From assembly GCA_964508765.1 (NCBI GenBank), contig CAZDVD010000011.1, forward strand, positions 1 through 64,000: a DNA stretch of 64,000 nucleotides. Reading direction: 5' to 3'. How positions within the stretch are numbered: the first letter of the stretch is position 1; each line of letters starts with the position of its first letter. A model generated the notes under the pieces. It ran no database searches. It was not told the DNA's origin and saw only the letters and a list, made by a program, of their open reading frames with translations. This DNA is from JABMPR01 sp964508765. GTDB taxonomy: Bacteria > Fidelibacterota > UBA8477 > JABMPR01. Shown piece by piece: positions 56,278 through 64,000 of this stretch. Made by a program: the position numbers and the translations under genes.

Positions 56278-56554
56278 AAAACTGCTATTCACCGTCGAAG
56301 AAATTGCTGATCTATTGCAGAAAAAGGAACGGACTATTCGAGAGATGTGCTACAATCATCAGATTCCACATTATAAAGTCGGTCGGTCAACACGCTTTAA
56401 GCTTGAGGACATCTTAATATGGCTAGAGCAGGACTGCAAAATAAAGCCAATGAGTAATCCTACTTTGCGAGAGACTAAAGCACGCAGACACCAATCAGGT
56501 CCTCCAGCATTAGTTTGTGGCGATAGAGCAGTCACAGCTGCTGCAGGTAGCTAG
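56261..56554 (+). CDS. Excisionase-family HTH protein
   Basis: A 97-residue DNA-binding protein with an excisionase/helix-turn-helix 17 domain: LFTVEEIADLLQKKERTIRE, IPHYKVGRSTRFKLEDILIW. Such proteins bend att-site DNA and bias recombinases toward excision. AAAGGAGG six bases upstream fixes the start at 56261, overlapping the recombinase end by 17 bases. The C-terminal 40 residues are basic and unstructured. Its stop is six bases from the end of the convergent second recombinase. Either recombinase could be its partner; the upstream co-transcribed one is more likely. Confidence 0.82.
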   Translation: MSPEDEKLLFTVEEIADLLQKKERTIREMCYNHQIPHYKVGRSTRFKLEDILIWLEQDCKIKPMSNPTLRETKARRHQSGPPALVCGDRAVTAAAGS

Positions 56555-56560
56555 CCGCAG

Positions 56561-57667
56561 CTATTTTGTACCAGTTTCGATTGACAACGACTTGAGCTGG
56601 TTTACCTGATCGTGTAAACGGTGTGGATAGAGGTGAGCGTATTGCATGGTAGTTTCGATCCGAGAGTGCCCTAGGAGTTCTTTCAGCTCTCTTAACCCAA
56701 CGCCAGCCTCGATGAGAAGACTGGCAAAGGTATGCCGGAAGGTATGCAATGATCCTTGAATACCTAACTTGACGAGACGCGGTTTCAAGTAGTGGTAGAG
56801 GTCATCATCGCGGAACGGAACTTTGGCACTATTCACAAACACGTAGTTCTTGTCAAATTTTCGGTTTTCCTGTCGCTTGAGAACATCATATACTTCATCG
56901 TACATGGGGATAGTACGAACACTTGATGTTGTTTTTGTTTTGTAAATGATGATGCCATCTTTAATGATTTGATGCCGGACATGAATAAGTCGTTTATCAA
57001 AGTCGATATCGCTCCATTGTAGGTGCATTAGCTCACCCTTACGCAATCCAGTGAATAGAAATACTCTGAAGATATCTTTCATCCAGTCCTTAGAAAAACT
57101 GTCAAATATTTTCTTAATTTCGGCCTGCGTAAAAAAGTGGGGCAGTGATTTTTGAGCGGGTTTAAATCTGATATTTTGAACAGGATTATTATCCAAAGCG
57201 TTTATCTCAAGAGCGAACCGGAAACACTTTTTAATTTCCATAAGCTCATTTGAAATGGTTTTATCCTGAATCTTTTTAGTCTTTCTGTGGTGAATGTAAT
57301 CCCAAACATCTTTTGTTCGTATATCTCCAAGTTGTCGAATCCCTGGTTTGTGTTCCCAGACATAGTCAACCAGATTTTGTATTATCCGTGTATAACGATT
57401 AAGTGAGGAGTTAGTAATCCCTGTCGCTCCCAAATGATCGATATAATCTTGCATGTATTCATTGAATGGGGGATTGTCAGCTTCTGCTTTTGAAAATTCA
57501 CTTGGTCTAACAAAACCTGCCTCTATCTCTCGACCCAGATGTTCAGCTTCTCTTCTGGTACTACCACCGGCTTTGCGAACGCGGCGTCCTTTTTGTGGAT
57601 CATAATAGTCTACATACCAGGTTCTGATGCGACTGTTTGTCTTGCTTTTTCTGGAGAATATGCGCAT
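56561..57667 (-). CDS. Tyrosine recombinase/phage-type integrase at tRNA-Ser
   Basis: A 368-residue phage-type integrase. N-terminal arm-binding-like region (RTWYVDYYDPQKGRRVRKAG), SAM-like core-binding domain (about 70-165), then a catalytic domain with Arg in FTGLRKGELMHL, HTFRHTFASLL, the His in LLGHSRIETTMQYAHL and its Tyr. AGGGA eight bases before ATG 57667 fixes the start; the frame is open further upstream but that part only reads the tRNA backwards. Placed 112 bases from the 3' end of tRNA-Ser and transcribed away from it, the common arrangement for an integrase that uses the tRNA 3' end as attB. All catalytic residues appear intact. Confidence 0.9.
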   Translation of the reverse strand: MRIFSRKSKTNSRIRTWYVDYYDPQKGRRVRKAGGSTRREAEHLGREIEAGFVRPSEFSKAEADNPPFNEYMQDYIDHLGATGITNSSLNRYTRIIQNLVDYVWEHKPGIRQLGDIRTKDVWDYIHHRKTKKIQDKTISNELMEIKKCFRFALEINALDNNPVQNIRFKPAQKSLPHFFTQAEIKKIFDSFSKDWMKDIFRVFLFTGLRKGELMHLQWSDIDFDKRLIHVRHQIIKDGIIIYKTKTTSSVRTIPMYDEVYDVLKRQENRKFDKNYVFVNSAKVPFRDDDLYHYLKPRLVKLGIQGSLHTFRHTFASLLIEAGVGLRELKELLGHSRIETTMQYAHLYPHRLHDQVNQLKSLSIETGTK

Positions 57668-57778
57668 AAATGTGTCCCTATTTGGCACAAATTTGGCACA
57701 AATTTCAATAATAGTGTTTTTGTGCTCTCTAGAAATATAGCACAAACAACAACTTACAGCAAATAAAAAATGATTATG

Positions 57779-57865
57779 CGGAGAGGGAGGGATTCGAACC
57801 CCCGGTACCCTAAGGTACGCTGCATTTCGAGTGCAGTGCATTCAACCGGACTCTGCCACCTCTCC
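57779..57865 (-). tRNA. tRNA-Ser(CGA)
   Basis: Minus-strand cloverleaf: acceptor GGAGAGG pairs with CCTCTCC; the anticodon loop CTCGAAA gives anticodon CGA (reads UCG); the long variable arm (GTACC/GGGTAC) is typical of class II serine tRNA; and the T arm contains GGTTCGAATCC. Discriminator G, and the CCA end is not encoded. It is the probable attachment site of the adjacent integrated element. Confidence 0.96.
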
Positions 57866-57930
57866 ATTAATCATTAAAAAACTGATCCTTGAAAGTATCC
57901 CTTAGGACATTTCATCAGCCGGATTTTATT

Positions 57931-57975
57931 CGTCGCGGCGAAGCCCACGGGGCGGAGACGGACCACCTCTCCATT
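57931..57975. repeat. GC-rich hairpin followed by copy of tRNA 5' end
   Basis: Upstream of tRNA-Ser lies a GC-rich block (CGTCGCGGCGAAGCC then CACGGGGCGGAGACG) able to form nested hairpins, in otherwise AT-rich spacer. It is directly followed by CCACCTCTCCATT (57963-57975), an exact 13-base repeat of the tRNA 5' end plus flank (57856-57868). It may be the relic of a second serine tRNA or of a small repeat element inserted at the tRNA. The rest of the 58-182 bases around it hold nothing recognisable. Confidence 0.5.
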
Positions 57976-58047
57976 TGTCAATTTGTTCGCATCAATATAA
58001 ATATGGTGTATGAGGCCACAACGTCATAAGAATCGAGATAAATCTTT

Positions 58048-58536
58048 TTACTTACGGGTCGCTCCAAAAAAATTGTCCAAGATTCCCTTGCACTTATGCT
58101 CAAGAATCCCGCCGATAATTTCAACTTTGTGATTTAAAAATTTTCCTGAACACAATTGAACCGCTCCACCGCAACCACCGTGCTCGAGGTCATCAACACC
58201 AAACACAACTCTCGGAATACGGGCATTCAAGATGGCCCCGGCACACATGGGACAGGGCTCCAGGGTCACGTAAATGGTTGCATCTTTCAAACGCCAATCC
58301 TCTATATGATTGGCTGCAGCAGTGATGGCCAGAATTTCAGCATGGGCAGTTGGATCATTCAATGATTCCCGCTGATTGTAGCCTTTTCCAATGATCTGGT
58401 TATCTAGAACAACCACGGCTCCAACTGGAACTTCCTTGCGAGCAAAGGCTTTTTCCGCTTCCCTGAAAGCCTGCTCCATCCAATGTGTGTGGGAATCTCT
58501 GTTTAATAGAGAGAGGCTTTTTAGACTATCGTCCAT
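58048..58536 (-). CDS. tadA: tRNA-specific adenosine deaminase
   Basis: Cytidine-deaminase-fold enzyme that converts A34 to inosine in tRNA-Arg(ACG), essential in most bacteria. Zinc site: HAE in LNDPTAHAEILAI and PCPMCAG, with the expected VPVGAVVV upstream and IPRVVFGVDD downstream. I prefer ATG 58536 (162 residues, the usual size) over an upstream ATG at 58626, which would overlap the yigZ gene by 83 bases. It follows yigZ with a seven-base gap, same strand. Confidence 0.9.
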   Translation of the reverse strand: MDDSLKSLSLLNRDSHTHWMEQAFREAEKAFARKEVPVGAVVVLDNQIIGKGYNQRESLNDPTAHAEILAITAAANHIEDWRLKDATIYVTLEPCPMCAGAILNARIPRVVFGVDDLEHGGCGGAVQLCSGKFLNHKVEIIGGILEHKCKGILDNFFGATRK

Positions 58537-58543
58537 AATAATT

Positions 58544-59176
58544 TTACTTATCAGTTTTTGCGGGGTTGAAGGGTTGAGCTTTGATCTGTCCATGAGAAAG
58601 CTCATGGAGATCCCACGAAAAGGCATCAGCCTTGTCTTTCTTGATTCTCAAGCGGATTTTTACACTATCACCATAATCCTGATCCAGGAGTTGGGCTTCA
58701 TATGTATCTATCAATCGATACACCAGATTGGCATGTTCAAAATCACAGGCGCATTCCAGTGATACTCTGGGAACAAAGGTTCGTTTCTTGAGAAGTGGTA
58801 AAGCCTCTTGAACGACACCACTATACGCACGCATCAAGCCACCTTTGCCCAGCTTGGTACCACCAAAATATCGAGTTACGACGGCCAAGACATTGGTCAA
58901 GTTCGCGCCAACTAAAGTTTGATAAATGGGCTTCCCTGCAGTACCTGCTGGCTCGCCATCATCGCTAACCCGCCATACCTCTTCATCACCCACACCTAAG
59001 CGCCAGGCAAAGCAGTGATGATTAGCAGTATATTCACGCTTTTTAATCTCAGCGAGCAATATCTGCACCTCTTCCTCTGTTTTAATGGGGAAGATTTCTG
59101 CGATAAACCGGGAGGCCTTAATTTTGGTCTGATGTTGAGCTGTTTCAATGGGTTGGACCCAACTTACATCGCTCAT
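58544..59176 (-). CDS. yigZ: YigZ/IMPACT family protein
   Basis: A 210-residue member of the YigZ (UPF0029, IMPACT N-terminal) family: KASRFIAEIFPIKTEEEV, TANHHCFAWRLG, the hallmark DDGEPAGTAGKPIYQTL, VVTRYFGGTKLGKGGLMRAY. The C-terminal DUF1949-like part is present. Role in bacteria is poorly defined; the eukaryotic relative regulates translation. Its ATG overlaps the stop of the upstream protease gene by four bases (ATGA), so they are co-translated. Confidence 0.9.
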   Translation of the reverse strand: MSDVSWVQPIETAQHQTKIKASRFIAEIFPIKTEEEVQILLAEIKKREYTANHHCFAWRLGVGDEEVWRVSDDGEPAGTAGKPIYQTLVGANLTNVLAVVTRYFGGTKLGKGGLMRAYSGVVQEALPLLKKRTFVPRVSLECACDFEHANLVYRLIDTYEAQLLDQDYGDSVKIRLRIKKDKADAFSWDLHELSHGQIKAQPFNPAKTDK

Positions 59177-60744
59177 TTCAACACCGTAAATTTTCTGTGC
59201 ATGACTTCATTCTCTGTCTCGATTTGAACAAAATAGATTCCTGCCGGGCTTGATTCTGGAATTGGCAAAGATACAACCTTGATACCTTCCGAGCGCAACG
59301 TGCTCTCGCTGTATACCATTTGGCCAAGAATATTGAATATTTTCAAATTAATCCTGCCAGGTTCTGAGATCATATAGCTTAATTGTGGTTGAGCCAAGCT
59401 GGGGATACTTGGATTGGGCCAGAGTGTTTGAATCATATCCTCAAGTGGGACTGTGCTCTCAAACGAAAGCGTAAATGAAGAACCAGAATCTCTGTTTCCA
59501 TTCACTATGGGGAGGATTAAATAGTCCTGACTACTCACATTTGTACAAGCCACCCAATAGTCACCAATAGCACTCTTAATAGATGATCCATCCTCAAACC
59601 CATGGTAGGTGAGATAGGCAATATTCTCACTGCTCATGTCTTCACTCCTGATGTGAAAATCTGAATAAGTAGTTATGTTAAATTGTTTAAAAGCAATCTC
59701 AAAAGGTTGTAATGTTACACCAATTGTATCTGGAAATATGAGTGGAAGGCTATATTCATGTGTGTTCACTTCAGGCAAATCAATTGCATCAGGGTAATAG
59801 GAGTTAACAATGGCTCTTGAACCGGTAAAAACATTATAAAGCGCGTATTTCCCCAGTGCTTGAGTTAAACTTGAACTCCATCTTGAGGAGCTTAGCACTT
59901 GCTCCAGGTTATCAGTGGCTTCCCGGTTTGCCAATGATTCCCAGATGTCCAGCATGATATGTTTTCCATTCGATTTGCCATATTCAATGTCGAGGATTTG
60001 CCCAAACAAACCATGTCCGTAGGCAAAAGTGAATCCATATCTGTCATCGTTGAGATTGGGGAAATTTGATTGCCTGAAATTGTCCGTGACATAGGTATGA
60101 TAATCATCGACTTCGGGATAGCATTTTTCCTCCATCCAAACACTGGAAATTTCGTACCAGTATGCGTTGGACGAAACAGGTTCAAAGGGGTATGCATATC
60201 TCAATTGCACCATATGAAAAAACTCATGAGCAATGGTTACACGAAGGGCGGCAAGGCCCGTAGTCGAATAACTACTCTCGGTGTAATCATTATCGATGAC
60301 GAGATAGGTAATTGATGGAGCAGAATTCCCAAAGTAGGTCATCCCATAAAACGATCCATTCCAATCTCTAATATATATGTCCAATTCGTCACCATCGATT
60401 CCATTATCAGGGAGAGGAGGGAGGAAGCCAAGACCATCCACGAGCAGTGAATAGGCAGAATCAGCAGCGAGAGCTGCTTCAAAGACATAACTGGGTGTAC
60501 CTGAAATTCCTGCATTTGCCACGGCATGTTCTCCATTCCGTGTAAAATGAATTCTAAAGTGACCATGAGGACTAACAATGGATTCGTCCAGGAGGGATTC
60601 ATCGAATTGTGGGATATCCCTGTCACCACTCCGCGTAATGTGGGTTTCTGCATGAGGAATCATGGTGAATCCACATTTATGGGCGAGGTGACTTTGACCC
60701 GAGGCGCCCGTGACTAAGAGGATGATGGTGAGAAGATTCCGCAT
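59173..60744 (-). CDS. Secreted metalloprotease-like protein with T9SS sorting domain
   Basis: A 523-residue exported protein of the MXAN_6640-type putative metalloproteases. Signal peptide (about 1-16, ending ASGQ); a zinc motif HEFFH in LRVTIAHEFFHMVQLRYAYP, with a third-ligand candidate Glu in SSVWMEEKCYPEVDD; DGDELDIYIRDWNG upstream; and a C-terminal Por/T9SS sorting domain (WPNPSIPS...IFNILGQMVY...PAGIYFVQI). Substrate unknown. It lies three bases downstream of der on the minus strand, an odd partner for housekeeping genes but common where sorting-domain proteins are dispersed through the genome. Confidence 0.85.
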   Translation of the reverse strand: MRNLLTIILLVTGASGQSHLAHKCGFTMIPHAETHITRSGDRDIPQFDESLLDESIVSPHGHFRIHFTRNGEHAVANAGISGTPSYVFEAALAADSAYSLLVDGLGFLPPLPDNGIDGDELDIYIRDWNGSFYGMTYFGNSAPSITYLVIDNDYTESSYSTTGLAALRVTIAHEFFHMVQLRYAYPFEPVSSNAYWYEISSVWMEEKCYPEVDDYHTYVTDNFRQSNFPNLNDDRYGFTFAYGHGLFGQILDIEYGKSNGKHIMLDIWESLANREATDNLEQVLSSSRWSSSLTQALGKYALYNVFTGSRAIVNSYYPDAIDLPEVNTHEYSLPLIFPDTIGVTLQPFEIAFKQFNITTYSDFHIRSEDMSSENIAYLTYHGFEDGSSIKSAIGDYWVACTNVSSQDYLILPIVNGNRDSGSSFTLSFESTVPLEDMIQTLWPNPSIPSLAQPQLSYMISEPGRINLKIFNILGQMVYSESTLRSEGIKVVSLPIPESSPAGIYFVQIETENEVMHRKFTVLK

Positions 60745-60747
60745 GGA

Positions 60748-62067
60748 CTACTTTTTTCTGAATGCGATCCGAATAGGGACACCTTCAAAACCAAATTGCT
60801 CACGAAAGCGATTTTCAATATACCGTTTATAGGCGGTCTTGATGAGATCAGGATGGTTTGTAAAAATGACAATCACAGGGGGTTCAACGGCAACCTGTGA
60901 GCAATAGTTCAATTTTATTTCCTTTCCCTGGGGAGAAGCAGGCTGCAATCTTGCCACGGCATCCTCGAGGAACAGATTCAGCTGTCTCGTTTGAATACGT
61001 TTTTGTTGTGCCTCATTTATCTGCTTGACGAGATCAACAAGTTTAAAAATACGTCTTCTTTCCAGCGTTGAAATGAACTGAATGGGGTAGTGCCTTAACT
61101 CAAACATATCATCGATGAGACCTTGTTTGAAATCCCGCATGGTGTTGGTCTCTTTTTTAATAAGATCCCATTTATTCACACCTACAATCAAACCCTTACC
61201 TGCAGCAAGGACTTCTTCCATCACTCTGGCATCATGGGATACAAATCCCTTCTCAGCATCGATGAGTACAATAACAACATGGGCACTCTTTATGGCTTGT
61301 TGTGTTCGAATCGTGCTATAGTACTCTACAGAATCAGTGACTTTTGCTTTACGTCGCAGGCCTGCCGTATCAATCATTTCATAGGATTGTTCAAAATAAT
61401 TAAAAGTGGTGTTGACGGAATCTCGTGTGGTTCCAGGGATATCCGTGACGATTTGCCTATCAACTCCCAACAATGCATTTGTCAGACTTGATTTTCCAGC
61501 ATTGGGCATACCAACTATAGCAAAGCGTATCACATTTTCATCAACCGTTTCTTCAATATTTATTTCACCAAATGTGGATACGACTTTATCCAATGCATCA
61601 CCGATGCTGCGACCATTTAAGGCACTAATGGGAAATACTTCGCCCGTTCCCAACTGGTAAAAGATATGTGCTTGATTTTCTATTGCTGCGTTATCTGCTT
61701 TGTTTGCACATAGAACCATTGGTTTCTTGGATCTTTTGGCTTTTTTAACAATTTCTTCATCTTCCCATGTTATTCCGACAACGCTATCTACAATCAGCAT
61801 GATGACATCTGCTTCATCGATGGCGGTGATGGCTTGTTTTCGTACTTCCTTATCAATGATGTTCTCACTGCTCGGAATATATCCACCGGTGTCAACCAGG
61901 AAGAATGAATGTCCCGCCCAATCCGTTTCCACAGCAACTCGATCACGTGTGACCCCTTCTTGCTCATGTACGATTGAAAGGCGTTTCCCTACAATTCTAT
62001 TAAAAAGGGTGGACTTGCCTACATTGGGGCGTCCAACAATAGCTACAACAGGTAATCTTAGCTCCAT
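60748..62067 (-). CDS. der: Ribosome-assembly GTPase Der (EngA)
   Basis: Double-GTPase required for 50S subunit assembly. The first G domain has VGRPNVGKSTLFN, a DTGGY G3 motif and NKAD; the second has VGMPNAGKSSLTN, DIPGTTRDS, DTAGLRRK and NKWD; a KH-like C-terminal domain ends the protein (FEGVPIRIAFRKK). Length 439 is standard. Its start overlaps the end of the DUF512 gene by ten bases, giving a tight operon with the protease, yigZ and tadA. Confidence 0.97.
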   Translation of the reverse strand: MELRLPVVAIVGRPNVGKSTLFNRIVGKRLSIVHEQEGVTRDRVAVETDWAGHSFFLVDTGGYIPSSENIIDKEVRKQAITAIDEADVIMLIVDSVVGITWEDEEIVKKAKRSKKPMVLCANKADNAAIENQAHIFYQLGTGEVFPISALNGRSIGDALDKVVSTFGEINIEETVDENVIRFAIVGMPNAGKSSLTNALLGVDRQIVTDIPGTTRDSVNTTFNYFEQSYEMIDTAGLRRKAKVTDSVEYYSTIRTQQAIKSAHVVIVLIDAEKGFVSHDARVMEEVLAAGKGLIVGVNKWDLIKKETNTMRDFKQGLIDDMFELRHYPIQFISTLERRRIFKLVDLVKQINEAQQKRIQTRQLNLFLEDAVARLQPASPQGKEIKLNYCSQVAVEPPVIVIFTNHPDLIKTAYKRYIENRFREQFGFEGVPIRIAFRKK

Positions 62068-63341
62068 GGGTTTAGTATCTCCAACAAATCTTCATGGTGG
62101 ATATACACAGGTACACCCAGTTTCTTTTCTATATCTTCGCGCGTATGGTCATCCAATGTAATTCCATCCTCGCTGAGCATGCGATAGGAGAGGTACACGG
62201 CATCAGCATTCGTTTTCCCCTTTAACTGGGTCACCAAATCTCGCGCCGGAACCAGTCCGGTAACGGTGACAGTATCCGCGCCTAACCAGTCATTCTGAAT
62301 TGGAACTATTTCATAGTCCAGATTCTCGATTTCATCCAGGGTCGCTGCAATCGTTTCCTTCAGAAAGGGGTATCCGAGAGTCCCAGTAGCGAAAACCAGA
62401 CGAGTCTTTCGTTTTAAAATTGAGGGCAACATGGGAATGCTGGCTTTAAAGCGGTTGGAAAAATCCCTGCATTGCCCTACTCCATTTTCTACCATTGAGA
62501 AATCACCATAGTAATCATCTTCTGGAATGGGTAGATCAGCGAGAATGAAAAACTCATCGCTGAGCAATACAAAATTCTCGAATCCAGGGACACTAAAGTT
62601 CTTTTGCTCAATCTCAAACCAATTGATGAATGCTTTGGCTGTTTCTGGAGTATATGAGGTTAAATCAGGTTCATTTTCGCGATATTTGGTGAGCCCAACA
62701 GGAACAATGGATATGGATTGAACGCCAGGAGCCATTTTGATAAGATCATTGATAGTCTGGAGAAGTACGTCCCCATCATTCCAACCGGGACAGAGTACGA
62801 TTTGAGTATGCAACTGAATACGGTGAGAAGTTAGATAGTCTAGTTTTCCCATGAGATTATCGTCTTTACCGTAGAGCAACATCTTCTGTCGTATCTCCGG
62901 ATCCGTCACGTGGACACTGATGTAAAGGGGACTCAGCTGCTGTTCAATGACCCGCTCAAGTTGCTTGGGTCCCATGTTTGTCATGGTGATATAATGACCA
63001 TGGAGAAAACTAAAGCGGAAATCACCATCTTTGAAGTTGAGCGCTGCTCTGACACCAGGAGGATTCTGGTGGGCAAAACAGAAGACGCAATTATTAGCGC
63101 AAGATCTGATTTTCATCGGTTCAAAAATGATACCCAGCTCTTCATCCAGACTCTTTGTAATATTTATTTCCTGAGAAATTCCATCTCTCAGTATCTTTAT
63201 TTTAAGATCTTCATCAGCAGAATAAAACGCATAATCTATCTCATCAGATATGTTGCGATCATTTATGGATAACAAATTATCACCTACCTGAATACCCATG
63301 GCTTCAGCAGGTGTTTTCGGAGTAATGGCTACAATATTCAT
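62058..63341 (-). CDS. DUF512 radical SAM protein with PDZ domain
   Basis: A 427-residue protein with an N-terminal PDZ-like segment (ITPKTPAEAMGIQVGDNLLS), a radical SAM-like cluster motif C-x3-C-x2-C (SCANNCVFCFAHQNP), a barrel with ISVHVTDPEIRQKML and QIVLCPGWNDG, and the DUF512 C-terminus (TGTLGYPFLKE, VTVTGLVPARDLVTQL). The conserved pairing of DUF512 with der in bacteria suggests a role linked to ribosome or RNA maturation, but no reaction is established as far as I know. It is the first gene of the minus-strand operon. Confidence 0.9.
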   Translation of the reverse strand: MNIVAITPKTPAEAMGIQVGDNLLSINDRNISDEIDYAFYSADEDLKIKILRDGISQEINITKSLDEELGIIFEPMKIRSCANNCVFCFAHQNPPGVRAALNFKDGDFRFSFLHGHYITMTNMGPKQLERVIEQQLSPLYISVHVTDPEIRQKMLLYGKDDNLMGKLDYLTSHRIQLHTQIVLCPGWNDGDVLLQTINDLIKMAPGVQSISIVPVGLTKYRENEPDLTSYTPETAKAFINWFEIEQKNFSVPGFENFVLLSDEFFILADLPIPEDDYYGDFSMVENGVGQCRDFSNRFKASIPMLPSILKRKTRLVFATGTLGYPFLKETIAATLDEIENLDYEIVPIQNDWLGADTVTVTGLVPARDLVTQLKGKTNADAVYLSYRMLSEDGITLDDHTREDIEKKLGVPVYIHHEDLLEILNPWS

Positions 63342-63549
63342 CGCATCAATATATCCAGTACCTTACGGCGATGAAACGATTTGATCATCCCTAATGTTTT
63401 ATTGATTTTAGCGAGCAGTTAAAAATTTGATGCAATTGTCCATTTTGAGTTAAATATTTTAATTATTATTGAATCCCTCATTGTGAACGTGCAGGAAGCG
63501 TCTAAATTTTCCGCCATGTTGTCGGTAATTATTTTATAAAGGTGATAAT
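63342..63549. promoter_or_regulatory. Divergent intergenic region with promoters
   Basis: A 208-base AT-rich gap between the minus-strand DUF512 operon and the plus-strand DUF1015 gene; both must be transcribed from here. I see short AT inverted words around TTAAATATTTTAATTATT (near 63452) but no clean sigma-70 pair I would defend. Confidence 0.4.
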
Positions 63550-64000
63550 ATGTCAATCCTTCCCTTTTGCGGGACGATTTATAACCCTGAGAAATTTCCG
63601 AATCTATCCGATGTAATAGCCCCTCCCTACGATGTAATTTCACCTGAAGAAAGAAGATTTTTTCTATCACGTTCACGATTTAATTGTGCTCGTCTCATTC
63701 TGGGTGATGAGAAACAAGGTGACTATTTCGAAGATGAATTCTACGAGGGAACTCGGAACCTGATGAAAAAGTGGCACGAAGATGGATCTTTGTGCAAGCG
63801 TGAGCAACCCGGACTATTCTTTCTCCACCAATTTTTCACAGGTCCAGATGGCGAACAGCACATCCGTAAAGGCTTCATCGCGCTCATGCCCCTGGCTCCC
63901 TACGGAGCAGATACAGTAAGAGCTCACGAAAAAACTCATGCAGGTGCTATTAAGGACAGGCTGAAATTAACCACTATTACCAAAACCAATTTTTCCCAGA
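63550..64000 (+). CDS. DUF1015 family protein, 5' part
   Basis: The first 150 codons of a DUF1015 protein, cut by the window end. Recognisable: start IYNPEKFPNLSDVIAPPYDV and IRKGFIALMPLAPYG followed by the family hallmark VRAHEKTHAGAIKDRLKL. Members are about 400 residues; function not established, though linked to serine or D-amino-acid kinase-like folds in some annotations. AAGGTG seven bases before ATG 63550 supports the start. It is divergent from the der operon. Confidence 0.9.
   Translation, partial: MSILPFCGTIYNPEKFPNLSDVIAPPYDVISPEERRFFLSRSRFNCARLILGDEKQGDYFEDEFYEGTRNLMKKWHEDGSLCKREQPGLFFLHQFFTGPDGEQHIRKGFIALMPLAPYGADTVRAHEKTHAGAIKDRLKLTTITKTNFSQ

Larger units (their letters stand above)
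52540..57778. mobile_element. Small integrated element at tRNA-Ser
   Basis: This AT-rich stretch, bounded on the right by the 3' end of tRNA-Ser(CGA), carries a site-specific recombinase next to the tRNA, a second recombinase, an excisionase-like HTH protein, a MerR-like regulator and a hypothetical protein. That is the usual make-up of a genomic island or a remnant of one. The left border is a guess: I set it at the end of galK where coding density and base composition change, but I could not find a repeat of the tRNA 3' end there, so the true left end could lie elsewhere. No phage structural or conjugation genes are present. Confidence 0.6.

Noticed and set aside
52540..56560. Left attachment site as a copy of the tRNA-Ser 3' end
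   Set aside because: I found no stretch matching the tRNA T-arm/acceptor sequence on reading this region, so the left boundary is not assigned.
56527..56565. Terminator between the excisionase-like gene and second integrase
   Set aside because: Short complementary words (AGCTGC/GCAGCT, TAGC/GCTA) are present but the stem is weak and the T-run short.
57668..57841. N-terminal extension of the second integrase to 57841
   Set aside because: The extension reads through the tRNA-Ser gene and has no signal of translation; AGGGA before ATG 57667 fixes the start.
1..64000. CRISPR array or defence island
   Set aside because: No regularly spaced repeats and no cas, restriction or toxin-antitoxin genes were seen.

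Overview
The window looks like a chromosome segment of an uncultured, probably marine member of the FCB group, most likely Candidatus Marinimicrobia (Neomarinimicrobiota, SAR406). This is an inference from gene content: many secreted proteins end in Por/T9SS-type sorting domains, a TonB-dependent receptor sits next to a PorV-like protein without any SusD, CotH-kinase proteins are present, and the housekeeping block carries der, a DUF512 radical SAM protein and DUF1015. No rRNA or other decisive marker is present.

Layout. (1) 85-52539 is a very large polysaccharide-utilisation region. It holds a GH29 fucosidase on the minus strand; an SGNH esterase, a CocE-type hydrolase, CotH/LTD proteins and several GH43 proteins (2.0-18.5 kb); a TonB receptor, a partner protein and a PorV-like protein (18.7-25.2 kb); a sugar:H+ symporter and two GH32 fructan/sucrose hydrolases (26.4-32.5 kb); two GH2 enzymes with three large LamG proteins of one unrecognised family (32.5-45.1 kb); a sulfatase; and a Leloir set of galM, an SSS sugar symporter, galT and galK (46.6-52.5 kb). 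Together these suggest capture, desulfation and deacylation of a branched, probably sulfated glycan containing galactose, arabinose, fructose and fucose, followed by galactose catabolism. (2) 52540-57778 is a small AT-rich integrated element with two tyrosine recombinases, an excisionase-like HTH protein and a MerR-like regulator. It abuts the 3' end of a tRNA-Ser(CGA) gene. (3) 57779-64000 is a housekeeping block: tRNA-Ser, tadA, yigZ, a T9SS metalloprotease, der, a DUF512 protein and the start of a DUF1015 gene.

The most striking property is decay inside the polysaccharide region. At least five loci (11762, 16667, 29765, 37587, 47812) join the 5' part of one gene to the 3' part of another, and there are orphan ends of further genes (3379, 26223). 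Two reading frames are broken by an in-frame TGA, an alcohol dehydrogenase has a one-base frameshift, and a GH2 gene lacks a normal start codon. Either the cluster is being eroded by deletions between neighbouring genes, or the assembly collapsed strain variants; raw reads would decide.

Two other observations stand out. One is the LamG family of unknown function (three full copies plus one fragment). The other is extra acidic or lipocalin-like segments inserted into peripheral loops of otherwise ordinary enzymes.
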